DNA of 64,000 bases from DASYAN01 sp963727755 (GCA_963727755.1 CAVSHN010000028.1:1-64000), one strand, 5' to 3'. Shown: positions 9,947-18,245, numbered from the stretch's first letter. Notes: a model not told the origin generated them from the letters alone. Numbers and translations are program-made.

Positions 9947-10184
9947 GAGTTTGTCCTTTCTTGGAGAAGAAATCTCAACGTCTCACCATCTCTCACTCAC
10001 ACGAACCGTTCTCAAATTTCACACTAGAAGAATCAAAAATTGGCGTACGTTCTCCTCCTCAATTCCTGCTACCTCGTCACCCTATCGATCGCCCCATATC
10101 TCCATGAGGCTCCGCTGTTTCTCAGTCATCCAGGCCCTTTCCTGCTGCCTCTTCACCCTCTCATTGACCCAGCGTGCCTCCGGG

Positions 10185-10587
10185 CTACCACTCACTCCTA
10201 TGCTTCCATACGGATTGCGAAATTCTTGAAGGCCCATCATAAGTAATATACCTAAGATCTCCTGCCAGAGTCCCTTGATCGCTTACGGAGGAAGCGCTAG
10301 CATGGAGGTCGGGCGTGGCGCCGAGACCGCAGGCCGGGTGGCCAGATCCGTGATCATCATCAGAAGGGATGAAGTCGATCTTGGTGCAGACTGAGACTTT
10401 GCAGTGCTGACTCCAACCTTGGGTCATCGTGCGACGACCCATGACCGTCTCTTGGCTCCTCTTTGTAGATGTACAACTCTATTTCCCAAGGTCTTGGACC
10501 TTTTCTTTCTACTTTTCCTGCTTTTTCTACTTTTTCTGTTGAATTAGCAGTGACATCTTTCGATCTTGCTATTTCTCTTGATCCCAT
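10185..10587 (-). pseudogene. M3: polymorphic-tip small protein, frameshifted and short
   Basis: Copy 3. The N-terminal part (from 10587) is normal up to SLSLHQD. An inserted base near 10377 (AAGTCGATCTTGG against AAGTCATCTTGG) then changes frame, and the rest continues in the 10185-10442 frame through GTLAGD into a short unique tip ending WKHRSEW. The tip type is unlike the other seven. The leader is the short type shared with M4, with an AGGGAGG/CCTCCCT stem. Confidence 0.5.
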
Positions 10588-10693
10588 GAGTTTGTCCTTT
10601 CTTGGAGAAGAAATCTCAACGGTATGTGCGCAAACGTCTCAACGTCTCAACGTCTCTCATTCACACGAACCGTTCTCAAATTTCACACGAGGG

Positions 10694-10720
10694 AGGGAGG
10701 CATGCATAAATAACCTCCCT
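10694..10720 (-). promoter_or_regulatory. Short-type leader hairpin of M3
   Basis: AGGGAGG (10694-10700) pairs with CCTCCCT (10714-10720). On the minus strand the SD-like arm AGGGAGG comes first and its complement second. The position corresponds to the SD/anti-SD hairpin of the long-type leaders but the sequence differs. An identical copy lies at 11535-11561 before M4. Confidence 0.4.
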
Positions 10721-10856
10721 ATCTGGCATGCTCCTGCTCCACCAAACTTACGGATGTTATTTTCGCACGGTCCCTAGGAGAATCAAAAATTGGACCTTAT
10801 TTCCAACCCCCACCACTCATACTCAGCAAGGCCCAGAATCGCGACACGTCGACGCT

Positions 10857-11438
10857 CTACTGCCAAGCACGATGCACCACTCCGTGCTTGACTCCCTGTG
10901 CCATGGCGGCTCGCGTGGCTCGCCAGCGAGCGGCACCGGTTCGCTTGCTAAGCGTGTCGTTAAACGCTCGGAGACCCTTGTGATATGTAGTATTAGCATC
11001 TTTCTGTTCCTGTGTAGGTCGTTCCCTTTTATATATTGCATGTTTATAGTCTTGAAAGTTTTGATACTCTGCGTCACTCATATTTCTTCTAGCATAGTCC
11101 CCGGCAGCGCTTTGCTTTACTCCTGCTAGAGTCCCCTGATCGCTTGCAGAGGAAGCGCTAGCATGGAGGTCGGGCGTGACGCCGAGACCGCAGGCAGAGT
11201 AGCCAGATCCATGATCATCATCAGAGGGGATGAAGTCATCTTGGTGCAGACTGAGACGTTGCAGTGCTAACTCCAACCTTGGGTCATCGTGCGACGACCT
11301 CTTAGCGTCTTCAGGCTCCTCTTTGTAGATGTACGACTCTATTTCCCAAGGTCTTGGACCTACTTTTCCTGCTTTTCCTACTTTTTCTGTTGAATTAGCA
11401 GTGACATCTTTCGATCTTGCTATTTCTCTTGATCCCAT
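10857..11438 (-). CDS. M4: polymorphic-tip small protein, tip type B
   Basis: Intact 193-residue copy. The conserved part starts MGSREIARSKDV and ends SDQGTLAG. Then comes an 85-residue basic, helix-prone tip with DYARRNMSDAEY, AIYKRERPTQEQK, LRAFNDTLSKRTGAARWR and GVVHRAW. M5 has nearly the same tip with scattered amino-acid changes, so the frame has been maintained since duplication. No catalytic signature that I recognise. Same AAGAAAGGA start context. The leader is the short type. Confidence 0.6.
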   Translation of the reverse strand: MGSREIARSKDVTANSTEKVGKAGKVGPRPWEIESYIYKEEPEDAKRSSHDDPRLELALQRLSLHQDDFIPSDDDHGSGYSACGLGVTPDLHASASSASDQGTLAGVKQSAAGDYARRNMSDAEYQNFQDYKHAIYKRERPTQEQKDANTTYHKGLRAFNDTLSKRTGAARWRATRAAMAQGVKHGVVHRAWQ

Positions 11439-11534
11439 GAGTTTGTCCTTTCTTGGAGAAGAAATCTCAACGGTATGTGCGCAAACGTCTCAACGTCTCA
11501 ACGTCTCTCATTCACACGAACCGTTCTCAAATTT

Positions 11535-11561
11535 CACACGAGGGAGGGAGGCATGCATAAA
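11535..11561 (-). promoter_or_regulatory. Short-type leader hairpin of M4
   Basis: The same AGGGAGG...CCTCCCT stem (7 bp, 13-base loop) as at 10694-10720, in the equivalent position upstream of M4. Confidence 0.4.
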
Positions 11562-11707
11562 TAACCTCCCTATCTGGCATGCTCCTGCTCCACCAAACTT
11601 ACGGATGTTATTTTCGCACGGTCCCTAGGAGAATCAAAAATTGGACCTTATTCCCAACCCCCACCACTCATACTCAGCAAGGCCCAGAATCGCGACACGT
11701 CGACGCT

Positions 11708-12277
11708 CTACTGCCAAGCACGATGCACCACTCCGTGCTTGGCTCCCTCTCGCGTGGTTCGCCAGCGAGCGGCACCGGTTCGCTTGCTAAGCGTGTCGTT
11801 AAACGCTCGGAGACCCCTCTGATATGTAGTATTAGCAACTTTCTGTTCCTGTGTAGGTTGTTCCCTTTTATATATTGCACGTTTATAGTCTTTATAGTGT
11901 TGATAATCTGCGTCACCCATAGTTCTTCTAGCATAGTCCCCGGCAGCGTTTTGCTTTACTCCTGCCAGAGTCCCCAGATCGCTTGCGGAGGAAGCGCTAG
12001 CATGGAGGTCGGGCGTGGCGCCGAGACCGCAGGCAGAGTAGCCAGATCCATGATCATCATCAGAGGGGATGAAGTCATCTTGGTGCAGACTGAGACGTTG
12101 CAGTGCTAACTCCAACCTTGGGTCATCGTGCGACGACCTCTTAGCGTCTTCAGGCTCCTCTTTGTAGATGTACGACTCTATTTCCCAAGGTCTTGGACTT
12201 ACTTTTCTTACTTTTTCTGCTTTTCCTGTTGAATTCTCAGTGACATCTGTCGATCTGGCTATTTCTCTTAGTCCCAT
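11708..12277 (-). CDS. M5: polymorphic-tip small protein, tip type B
   Basis: Intact 189-residue copy with conserved part starting MGLREIARSTDVTENS and a tip like M4 (DYARRTMGDADY, LSKRTGAARWR, HGVVHRAW). Relative to M4 the tip lacks a few residues by an in-frame deletion. It follows the long-type leader at 12379-12476 and, further upstream, a deleted remnant of the Fic-like gene, so the ancestral order appears to have been Fic-like gene then M gene. Confidence 0.6.
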   Translation of the reverse strand: MGLREIARSTDVTENSTGKAEKVRKVSPRPWEIESYIYKEEPEDAKRSSHDDPRLELALQRLSLHQDDFIPSDDDHGSGYSACGLGATPDLHASASSASDLGTLAGVKQNAAGDYARRTMGDADYQHYKDYKRAIYKREQPTQEQKVANTTYQRGLRAFNDTLSKRTGAARWRTTREGAKHGVVHRAWQ

Positions 12278-12378
12278 GAGTTTGTCCTTTCTTGGAGAAG
12301 AAATCTCAACGGTATGTGTGCAAACGTCTCAACGTCTCACCATCTCTCACTCACACGAACCGTTCTCAAATTTCACAC

Positions 12379-12476
12379 GAGGAGAATCAAAAGTTGACGT
12401 ACGTTCTCCTCCTTTCTCAAGGAGGTGAGACCTTGACTGTCAACTCTGACAAATCGAGTATCCTGTTCTCATTATA
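12379..12476 (-). promoter_or_regulatory. M5 leader with two mutually exclusive hairpins
   Basis: Minus strand: TATAAT at 12476-12471, palindrome TTGACAGTCAA, then CCTCCTT-GAGA-AAGGAGG (12425-12408). The second arm overlaps GAGGAGAA (12411-12404), which is perfectly complementary to TTCTCCTC at 12386-12379. The SD-like AAGGAGG can therefore pair upstream or downstream but not both, the layout of an attenuator or switch. Inferred from base pairing only. Confidence 0.5.
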
Positions 12477-12489
12477 CCTGAATGGATCT

Positions 12490-12720
12490 CGCCAAGTCTA
12501 GTCAAAAAGAGGCATTTAGCAAATTGTGTGATGTTTATCTATTCTTCGATAGTATGAATGTACATTTCTGTTCGACCAGACAGCTGCTCCTTATGACCAC
12601 ACTTAAGTAATGACATCCATGACAGCAGATTACCACACATCATGATGGACCTCTTTCCCATGGGATCACTGTGCAGAGCCGCGCAGGTCCAAAGCCGGAC
12701 CATGACATAAGGAACCTCTT
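12490..12720. repeat. Distal repeat block upstream of M5
   Basis: Nearly identical to 16045-16260 and 17905-18120, continuing past the leader. It ends at about 12705, where it is joined directly to the first ~20 codons of a Fic-like gene, marking a deletion endpoint. Confidence 0.7.
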
Positions 12721-12766
12721 TTGGCTTAGGCAAATTTTCTTTATGCTTTAATTCTGGTTTGTCCAT
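12539..12766 (-). pseudogene. Remnant of a Fic-like gene (N-terminus only)
   Basis: The first ~20 residues (MDKPELKHKENLPKPKEVPY) match the start of the 460-residue gene at 18182-19564. The frame then runs straight into repeat-block sequence. The intergenic sequence upstream (12767-12977) also matches 19565-19766. So a copy of the whole segment existed here and its ~1.3-kb coding body was deleted. Confidence 0.7.
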
Positions 12767-12977
12767 ATGTTTAGTGGTACCTTTTCCATTTCAAATTGTT
12801 TTATCTCTTTTACACTAAACTAGCACGCAATAAGATATGGAAAGAGCGTTTGATTACCTGACTTACTAACGCCTAATTAGAGCATACAGATTACCTGTAT
12901 GCTCTTTCAAGGGGGAAAGAGGGACAATTCCTACCTCAATGAACTAGAGAGTAGTCCTTGTCCTTCTAATGGATAAG

Positions 12978-13808
12978 CTATTTCTTTGTATCTAAGCGAC
13001 TGATCGTCAAGTAGCCGACAAAGCAGACAATCAAAATCGCCAAGCCCAAGCTGATCTGTCCCGTTCCTAGCCCGAGGCCACCCAGATTAGATGGCCTTCC
13101 CATCCAGTCTGCAAATGAAGCACCAAGTGGCCGAGTCACAATATAAGCGAACCAGAAGGCAACAATTTCGTTCAAACCAAACAGCCAGTAGCCCAAAGCT
13201 GGTACAGCGATCAACGCGGCAAAGAGTATACCCGAGGAGAAATAACCCAAGTTTAGGGTTGTCGCAGTCATGTCGCCAGCAGCGGTGCCAAGCGCAAACG
13301 TAGCCATGACCGTGGCCCAATAAAACATCTCGCGGCGACGAGTAGAGATACTATGGATAGAAAGAGTTTTCTCACTCATATACCAAGCCACAAAGATGAC
13401 AGCGAGCGCGACCGAAAATAACACAGTTGATACAAGATAGGGAATACCCAAGCCAACGTGTAACACATCAGCGGCCATCGTACCAAATATGGCGACCATG
13501 ACTACGGCTAACCAATAAATCCACGCCACATATCGACGTACGAGGAATTGCAGTATCAGCGCTACAGCCAAACCAAATCCCCCCAGAGCAACCGCCAGCA
13601 TCGGGTCGAGCTGATGAGCCAAATAGTCTGATGTCGTCTCGCCCATCCCAGTGGTCAACAATTTAATGATCCAGAAGAAAACGGTAATTTCCGGAACCTT
13701 TCTCATGGCTTGCATCGTGAGAGGCATAGGTTGAGCAGCTTCACTGAGAGTCTGCCTGTCTGATTCAGTATTCGCATGTATTTGATCTTGTAGTATGGGC
13801 TCATTCAT
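12978..13808 (-). CDS. COG4705 family membrane protein
   Basis: A 276-residue integral membrane protein with about eight hydrophobic segments after a ~40-residue polar N-terminus. It resembles uncharacterised COG4705 proteins, which carry repeated GDxxx-type motifs: GMGETTSDYL near residue 54 and GTAAGDMTATTL near 173 suggest an internal duplication. Transport substrate unknown. The promoter region carries a perfect inverted repeat at 13874-13900. Its last 81 codons recur at 19767-20009. Confidence 0.85.
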   Translation of the reverse strand: MNEPILQDQIHANTESDRQTLSEAAQPMPLTMQAMRKVPEITVFFWIIKLLTTGMGETTSDYLAHQLDPMLAVALGGFGLAVALILQFLVRRYVAWIYWLAVVMVAIFGTMAADVLHVGLGIPYLVSTVLFSVALAVIFVAWYMSEKTLSIHSISTRRREMFYWATVMATFALGTAAGDMTATTLNLGYFSSGILFAALIAVPALGYWLFGLNEIVAFWFAYIVTRPLGASFADWMGRPSNLGGLGLGTGQISLGLAILIVCFVGYLTISRLDTKK

Positions 13809-13873
13809 GTTATGATTCTCCTGCTAACAAAAAATAGCGCTATATATCTCCATTGATGGTATATGTGGCAATA

Positions 13874-13900
13874 ATAAATGTCAAATACATTGACATTTAT
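13874..13900 (-). promoter_or_regulatory. Operator-like inverted repeat and promoter of the COG4705 gene
   Basis: The arms ATAAATGTCAA and TTGACATTTAT are perfect 11-base complements around a 5-base spacer. On the minus strand the distal arm supplies a -35 TTGACA, and TACCAT 17 bases on is a possible -10, placing the start about 50 bases before the ATG. The symmetry suggests a dimeric repressor site over the -35. Confidence 0.5.
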
Positions 13901-14043
13901 ACTAGGTATTTCTGGCAAGCCAATAGGAGCATAGACGTGAACTTAGAGGGGCATGAGAGGTAAAAGGCAAATGAAAGGAGGAAGAGAGAAGACAGGAGAT
14001 GCCTCTTGTGTGAGAGAATAAGAAAAACCATCTTGCAACTCAC

Positions 14044-14290
14044 AAGGTAACCATGCGTGACATCGGGCACAGGTCAAAAAACTCGCGAGCAATCCCGATT
14101 TTACAGCTGCACGCTGAAATCTTGAACCATTCTGCCAAAGTTTGACGCTTTGCTTCCCTGTCCATGTTTCCGGCCACCGCTGTCATCTCTTCTCAAAACG
14201 TGGGATCAGGGTAGACATCACTTTTTTGCACGGGCTCAACAGTGAGTACGACCGCCTTTCTGGGTCCATTTTACACTAGCGTTAAGAAAA
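14044..14290. repeat. 3' boundary element, long copy (downstream of M6)
   Basis: About 245 bases match 16963-17207 with few differences, including GGTAACCATGCGTGACATCGG and a stretch ending near CTTTCTGGGTCCATTTT. On the minus strand it begins about 40 bases after the M6 stop. It contains a broken frame (GNMDREAKRQTLAKWF) but no intact gene. 13809-14043 between it and the COG4705 gene holds only the promoter. Confidence 0.7.
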
Positions 14291-14326
14291 AAGATGCTCT
14301 CCATTACGCAATCTATGCATCTCTAT

Positions 14327-14896
14327 CTAATACTGCCTGGAAAAAATTCTTCTATATTGTTCATCTGACGCAGCTTTACGATCATCCCAAATCCGCCACG
14401 CAGGAGTGGGCTTCCGGGTGGTGCCCTGTTGTGGGGCTGACGAGGAGCGCTCGTTTAGTCGTATGCCAGTCGTGCGGTGTAAGAGGTGCGTGCGTTGTAA
14501 GGGGGGCATGCGTTGTAAGGGGGGCATGCGCTGTAAGGGGGACACCCCTGAGTTCCACGAGTGGAGGCTGAGGAGTGCACCTCCTGCCAGAGTCCCCAGA
14601 TCGCTTACGGAGGAAGCGCTAGCATGGAGGTCGGGCGTGGCGCCGAGACCGAAGGCCGGGTGGCCAGATCCGTGATCATCAGAGGTGATGGAGTCGTCTT
14701 GGTGCAGACTGAGACTTTGCAGTGCTGACTCCAACCTTGGGTCACCGTGCGACGACCTCTTAGCGTCTTCAGGCTCCTCTTTGTAGATGTACGACTCTAT
14801 TTCCCAAGGTCTTGGACCTACTTTTCCTACTTTTCCTGCTTTTCCTGTTGAATTCTCAGTGACATCTGTCGATCTGGCTATTTCTCTTGATCCCAT
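14327..14896 (-). CDS. M6: polymorphic-tip small protein, tip type C
   Basis: Intact 189-residue copy. The conserved part has one Asp fewer (DDSITSDDHGSGHP). The tip runs ALLSLHSWNSG, then three degenerate PLQRMP-type units encoded by a short tandem repeat at about 14480-14545 (GTAAGGGGGGCATGCGTT-like), and ends RKAASDEQYRRIFSRQY, matching the M2 tip end. The long-type leader follows upstream. Confidence 0.6.
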   Translation of the reverse strand: MGSREIARSTDVTENSTGKAGKVGKVGPRPWEIESYIYKEEPEDAKRSSHGDPRLESALQSLSLHQDDSITSDDHGSGHPAFGLGATPDLHASASSVSDLGTLAGGALLSLHSWNSGVSPLQRMPPLQRMPPLQRTHLLHRTTGIRLNERSSSAPQQGTTRKPTPAWRIWDDRKAASDEQYRRIFSRQY

Positions 14897-14998
14897 GAGT
14901 TTGTCCTTTCTTGGAGAAGAAATCTCAACGGTATGTGCACAAACGTCTCAACGTCTCACCATCTCTCACTCACACGAACCGTTCTCAAATTTCACACG

Positions 14999-15095
14999 AG
15001 GAGAATCTAAAATTGGTGTACGTTCTCCTCCTTTCTCAAGGAGGTGAGACCTTGACTGTCAATTCTGACAAATCGAGTATCCTGTTCTCATTATA
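14999..15095 (-). promoter_or_regulatory. M6 leader with SD/anti-SD hairpin
   Basis: TATAAT at 15095-15090, palindrome region (TTGACAGTCAA) and CCTCCTT-GAGA-AAGGAGG at 15044-15027. GAGGAGAA here can also pair with TTCTCCTC just upstream of the gene, so the alternative fold seen in M5 is conserved. Confidence 0.5.
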
Positions 15096-15204
15096 CCTGA
15101 ATTGATTCGAGCCAAATCTAGTCAAAAAGAGGTATTTAGCAAATTGTGTGATGTTTATCTATTCTTCGAGGGCGTTTCGTAACTCGGATAAACAGAGCAT
15201 TTCT

Positions 15205-15239
15205 GAGCTGAAAGAGACGAAGAGCGTCTTTTTCAGCTC
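15205..15239. terminator. 15-bp stem-loop
   Basis: GAGCTGAAAGAGACG pairs with CGTCTTTTTCAGCTC (one G-T pair) around the loop AAGAG. It lies between the M6 leader and the M7 tip, outside any gene, next to GAGGGCGTTTCGTAACTC, which resembles an IS end. A terminator or a mobile-element end are both possible. Confidence 0.35.
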
Positions 15240-15319
15240 ATTCGTAAGGCAGCTTTTTTCTGGCCTTTGTTGGCTTTATCCAAGTGTGCTTTTCCATTCA
15301 CTGAAGAGCTTTTTAGGAG

Positions 15320-15829
15320 TTACTGAGTGTCCTCACAAGTATGATATCCAGAACTACCAAAATCAGAAGTACGAGCTGAATGATAAGGAGTAGAGTTAGA
15401 AGCATATCGAGCGTCAGCTTTATTAAGCCAATTTACAACACGTTGATCAGTGTCTCTGCTAGTTTCTCGCCTTTTATATTTTCCATTTTTATCCCGAAAT
15501 CCCCAAGATCCTCCTGCCAGAGTCCCCAGATCGCTTGCAGAGGAAGCGCTAGCATGGAGGTCGGGCGTGGCGCCCAGACCGCAGGCCGGGTGGCCAGATC
15601 CGTGATCATCATCAGAGGGGATGAAGTCATCTTGGTGCAGACTGAGACTTTGCAGTGCTGACTCCAACCTTGGGTCACCGTGCGACGACCTCTTAGCGTC
15701 TTCAGGCTCCTCTTTGTAGATGTACGACTCTATTTCCCAAGGTTTTGGACCTACTTTTCCTACTTTTCCTACTTTTCCTGTTGAATTCTCAGTGACATCT
15801 GTCGATCTGGCTATTTCTCTTAGTCCCAT
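15320..15829 (-). CDS. M7: polymorphic-tip small protein, tip type A
   Basis: Intact 169-residue copy. The conserved part starts MGLREIARSTDVTENS. The tip carries RVVNWLNKADARY and TPYHSAR and so matches M1 (RVSNLLNN...ERY, TPYHSGR) although the flanking residues differ. That residue-level conservation between distant copies supports a folded, selected tip. Standard start context and long-type leader. Confidence 0.6.
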   Translation of the reverse strand: MGLREIARSTDVTENSTGKVGKVGKVGPKPWEIESYIYKEEPEDAKRSSHGDPRLESALQSLSLHQDDFIPSDDDHGSGHPACGLGATPDLHASASSASDLGTLAGGSWGFRDKNGKYKRRETSRDTDQRVVNWLNKADARYASNSTPYHSARTSDFGSSGYHTCEDTQ

Positions 15830-15929
15830 GAGTTTGTCCTTTCTTGGAGAAGAAATCTCAACGGTATGTGCGCAAACGTCTCAACGTCTCAACGTCTCAC
15901 CATCTCTCACTCACACAAACCGTTCTCAA

Positions 15930-16036
15930 ATTTCACACGAGGAGAATCAAAAGTTGACGTACGTTCACCTCCTTTCTCAAGGAGGTAAGACCTTGACTGT
16001 CAACTCTGACCAATCGAGTATCCTGTTCTCATTATA
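15930..16036 (-). promoter_or_regulatory. M7 leader with SD/anti-SD hairpin
   Basis: TATAAT at 16036-16031 and the stem ACCTCCTT-GAGA-AAGGAGGT at 15986-15967. Just before the gene the 9-base unit GTCTCAACG is present in its longest array in this family. The alternative pairing is weakened by one mismatch in this copy. Confidence 0.5.
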
Positions 16037-16044
16037 CCTGAATG

Positions 16045-16400
16045 GATCGAGCCAAGTCTAGTCAAAAAGAGGCATTTAGCAAATTGTGTGATGTTTATCT
16101 ATTCTTCGATAGTATGAATGTACATTTCTGTTCGACCAGACAGCTGCTCCTTATGACCACACTTAAGTAATGACATCCATGACAGCAGATTACCACACAT
16201 CATGATGGACCTCTTTCCCATGGGATCACTGTGCAGAGCCGCGCAGGTCCAAAGCCGGATCGTGACATTATGAAGTATCGATAACATAACAACATATACG
16301 CAGAAGGTCATAGACTCTTGCTCCTCGTCAGGCCTTGTCCATGTGAGAGAACCTGGATGATGGGGGCGACTTAGGTATGACGTCTGCAAAGCGGCACGTC
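16045..16400. repeat. Distal repeat block upstream of M7
   Basis: Nearly identical to 17905-18245, including the tail TTAGGTATGACGTCTGCAA. It ends where a transposase tail begins at 16407, so an insertion sequence or deletion replaced whatever once lay upstream. Confidence 0.7.
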
Positions 16401-16406
16401 TCCCTC

Positions 16407-16500
16407 TTAAGTGGTGGTGCCCGGAGGAACAAGTACAACAGTCAAAAGCTCTCTGATCGTCCAAATATGGTTGGTGAGGCCAGCTACCATAGAAGAGATA
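16407..16500 (-). pseudogene. Transposase C-terminal remnant
   Basis: The minus-strand frame reads MVAGLTNHIWTIRELL followed by a short tail and TAA. This resembles the C-terminus of a DDE transposase type common in Chloroflexota and Cyanobacteria (GLTDHxWTxxELL). The rest of the gene is not found. 16510-16960 contains no gene that I can support; a loose inverted repeat (CTCCTTTTT ... AAAAAAGGAG) lies near 16790-16850. Confidence 0.45.
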
Positions 16501-16962
16501 ACGCTGGACTTCCTTATCTGTTTTGCCGCTTCTAATCACATCACCATAATTTATCTTTTTTATGATCTTTACATGCTTCATTTAAGCAAGACGATCCAAT
16601 CGTTGCTATTGATTTCCTTCTATGGTGAGCAGTCCCCTTTCTCATGGTAAACTTTTACTCTCTCCTACCACCTACAGTCAAGAGGGAGACCACCCACCAG
16701 TGTCCCTTCTTTGAACAGTCGCTCGCGTTGGCTGCTGGATAATTCTGGTAAATGGATTAGCCATGAGGTAGAATCCATAGGCGGGTGAAAGACTCCTTTT
16801 TCGGTTTGATTTGTTCAGATCTATCTTACCAAAAAAGGAGCTTTCTTCTCCCACTTCTGCCTACTTGTCCTATCTGTCTGTCCAAATGCTAGCATTCACA
16901 AAAAGCGCCTAGGAAGCCCATCATACACCACTATAAATCTCATGCTCCACATCACCCAGCTC

Positions 16963-17207
16963 GTAAGGTAACCATGCGTGACATCGGGCGCAGGTCAAAA
17001 AACTCGCGAGCAATCCCGATTTACATCTGCACGCTGAAATCTTGAACCATTTGGCCAAAGTTTGACGCTTCGCTTCCCTGTCCATGTTTCCGGCTACCGC
17101 TGTCATCTCTTCTCAAAACGTGGGATCAGGGTAGACATCACTTTTTTGCACGGGCTCAACAGTGAGTACGACCGCCTTTCTGGGTCCATTTTCCACTGGC
17201 GTTAATA
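16963..17207. repeat. 3' boundary element, long copy (downstream of M8)
   Basis: Second long copy of the element at 14044-14290, touching the M8 stop. With 9268-9363 it shows that three different tips (M2, M6, M8) end against the same downstream sequence. Confidence 0.7.
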
Positions 17208-17699
17208 CAACCCCTTGTAATCCCATTTAACGCTATGCTGTGGAGTTGACCGAGGATTCTTTTTCTTAAGAATCAAACGATTACTAAGAGGAGCAGACGG
17301 ATCATTCGAAAGATACTCCATCATTTCGCGATAAGTTTTTGGGTTGCCCCGATCATAATGTTGTGGTGCTGATTTGCTGCCTCCTGCCAGAGTCCCCAGA
17401 TCGCTTGCGGAGGGATCGCTAGCATGGAGGTCGGGCGTGGTGCCGAGACCGACGGCCGGGTGGCCAGATCCGTGATCATCATCAGAGGGGATGAAGTCAT
17501 CTTGGTGCAGACTGAGACGTTGCAGTGCTGACTCCAACCTTGGGTCATCGTGCGACGACCCATGACCGTCTCTTGGCTCCTCTTTGTAGGTGTACGACTG
17601 TAGGTCCCAAGGTCTTGGACCTTTTCTTTCTACTTTTCCTGCTTTGCCTGTTGAATTCTCAGTTACATCTTTTGATCTTACTATTTCTCTTGGTCCCAT
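17202..17699 (-). CDS. M8: polymorphic-tip small protein, tip type D
   Basis: Intact 165-residue copy. The conserved part is the most diverged (PRPWDLQSYTYKEEPRDG, GTTPDLHASDPSASD). The unique tip has HYDRGNPKTYREMMEYL and a basic end (LILKKKNPRSTPQHS). It lies about 480 bases downstream of the Fic-like gene on the same strand, the only place in the window where an apparently complete upstream partner remains. Confidence 0.6.
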   Translation of the reverse strand: MGPREIVRSKDVTENSTGKAGKVERKGPRPWDLQSYTYKEEPRDGHGSSHDDPRLESALQRLSLHQDDFIPSDDDHGSGHPAVGLGTTPDLHASDPSASDLGTLAGGSKSAPQHYDRGNPKTYREMMEYLSNDPSAPLSNRLILKKKNPRSTPQHSVKWDYKGLY

Positions 17700-17791
17700 G
17701 AGTTTGTCCTTTCTTGGAGAAGAAATCTCAACGGTATGTGCGCAAACGTCTCAACGTCTCTCACTCACACGAACCGTTCTCAAATTTTACA

Positions 17792-17890
17792 CGAGGAGAA
17801 GCTAAAATTGGCGTACGTTCTCCTCCTTTCTCAAGGAGGTGAGACCTTGACTGTCAACTCTGACCAATCGAGTATCCAGTTCTCATTATA
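17792..17890 (-). promoter_or_regulatory. M8 leader with SD/anti-SD hairpin
   Basis: TATAAT at 17890-17885, palindrome TTGACAGTCAA, and CCTCCTT-GAGA-AAGGAGG at 17839-17822. The arm overlap with GAGGAGAA is also present. Confidence 0.5.
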
Positions 17891-17904
17891 CCTGAATTGA
17901 TCGA

Positions 17905-18245
17905 GCCAAGTCTAGTCAAAAAGAGGCATTTAGCAAATTGTGTGATGTTTATCTATTCTTCGATAGTATGAATGTACATTTCTGTTCGACCAGACAGCTG
18001 CTCCTTATGACCACACTTAAGTAATGACATCCATGACAGCAGATTACCACACATCATGATGGGCCTCTTTCCCATGGGATCACTGTACAGAGCCGCGCAG
18101 GTCCAAAGCCGGATCGTGACATTATGAAGTATCGATAACATAACAACATATACGCAGAAGGTCATAGACTCTTGCTCCTCGTTAGGCCTCGTCCATGTGA
18201 GAGAACCTGGATGATGGGGGCAGCTTAGGTATGACGTCTGCAAGA
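17905..18245. repeat. Distal repeat block upstream of M8
   Basis: The same block as 16045-16400. The 3' end of the Fic-like gene lies inside it: the last ~20 codons (GLPLADVIPKLPPSSRFSHM) are repeat sequence in frame, so the native end of that gene may have been replaced. Confidence 0.7.

Larger units (their letters stand above)
10680..12370. repeat. Tandem direct repeat of ~850 bases (M4 and M5 units)
   Basis: Roughly 10680-11525 and 11526-12370 are near-identical direct repeats. Each carries the short-type leader region, then (on the minus strand) a type-B tip and the conserved N-terminal part. Differences are scattered substitutions and a short indel near 10905-10920 against 11750. At the far end the second unit switches to the long-type leader (SD/anti-SD hairpin). 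This points to duplication by unequal recombination between M modules. Confidence 0.75.
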
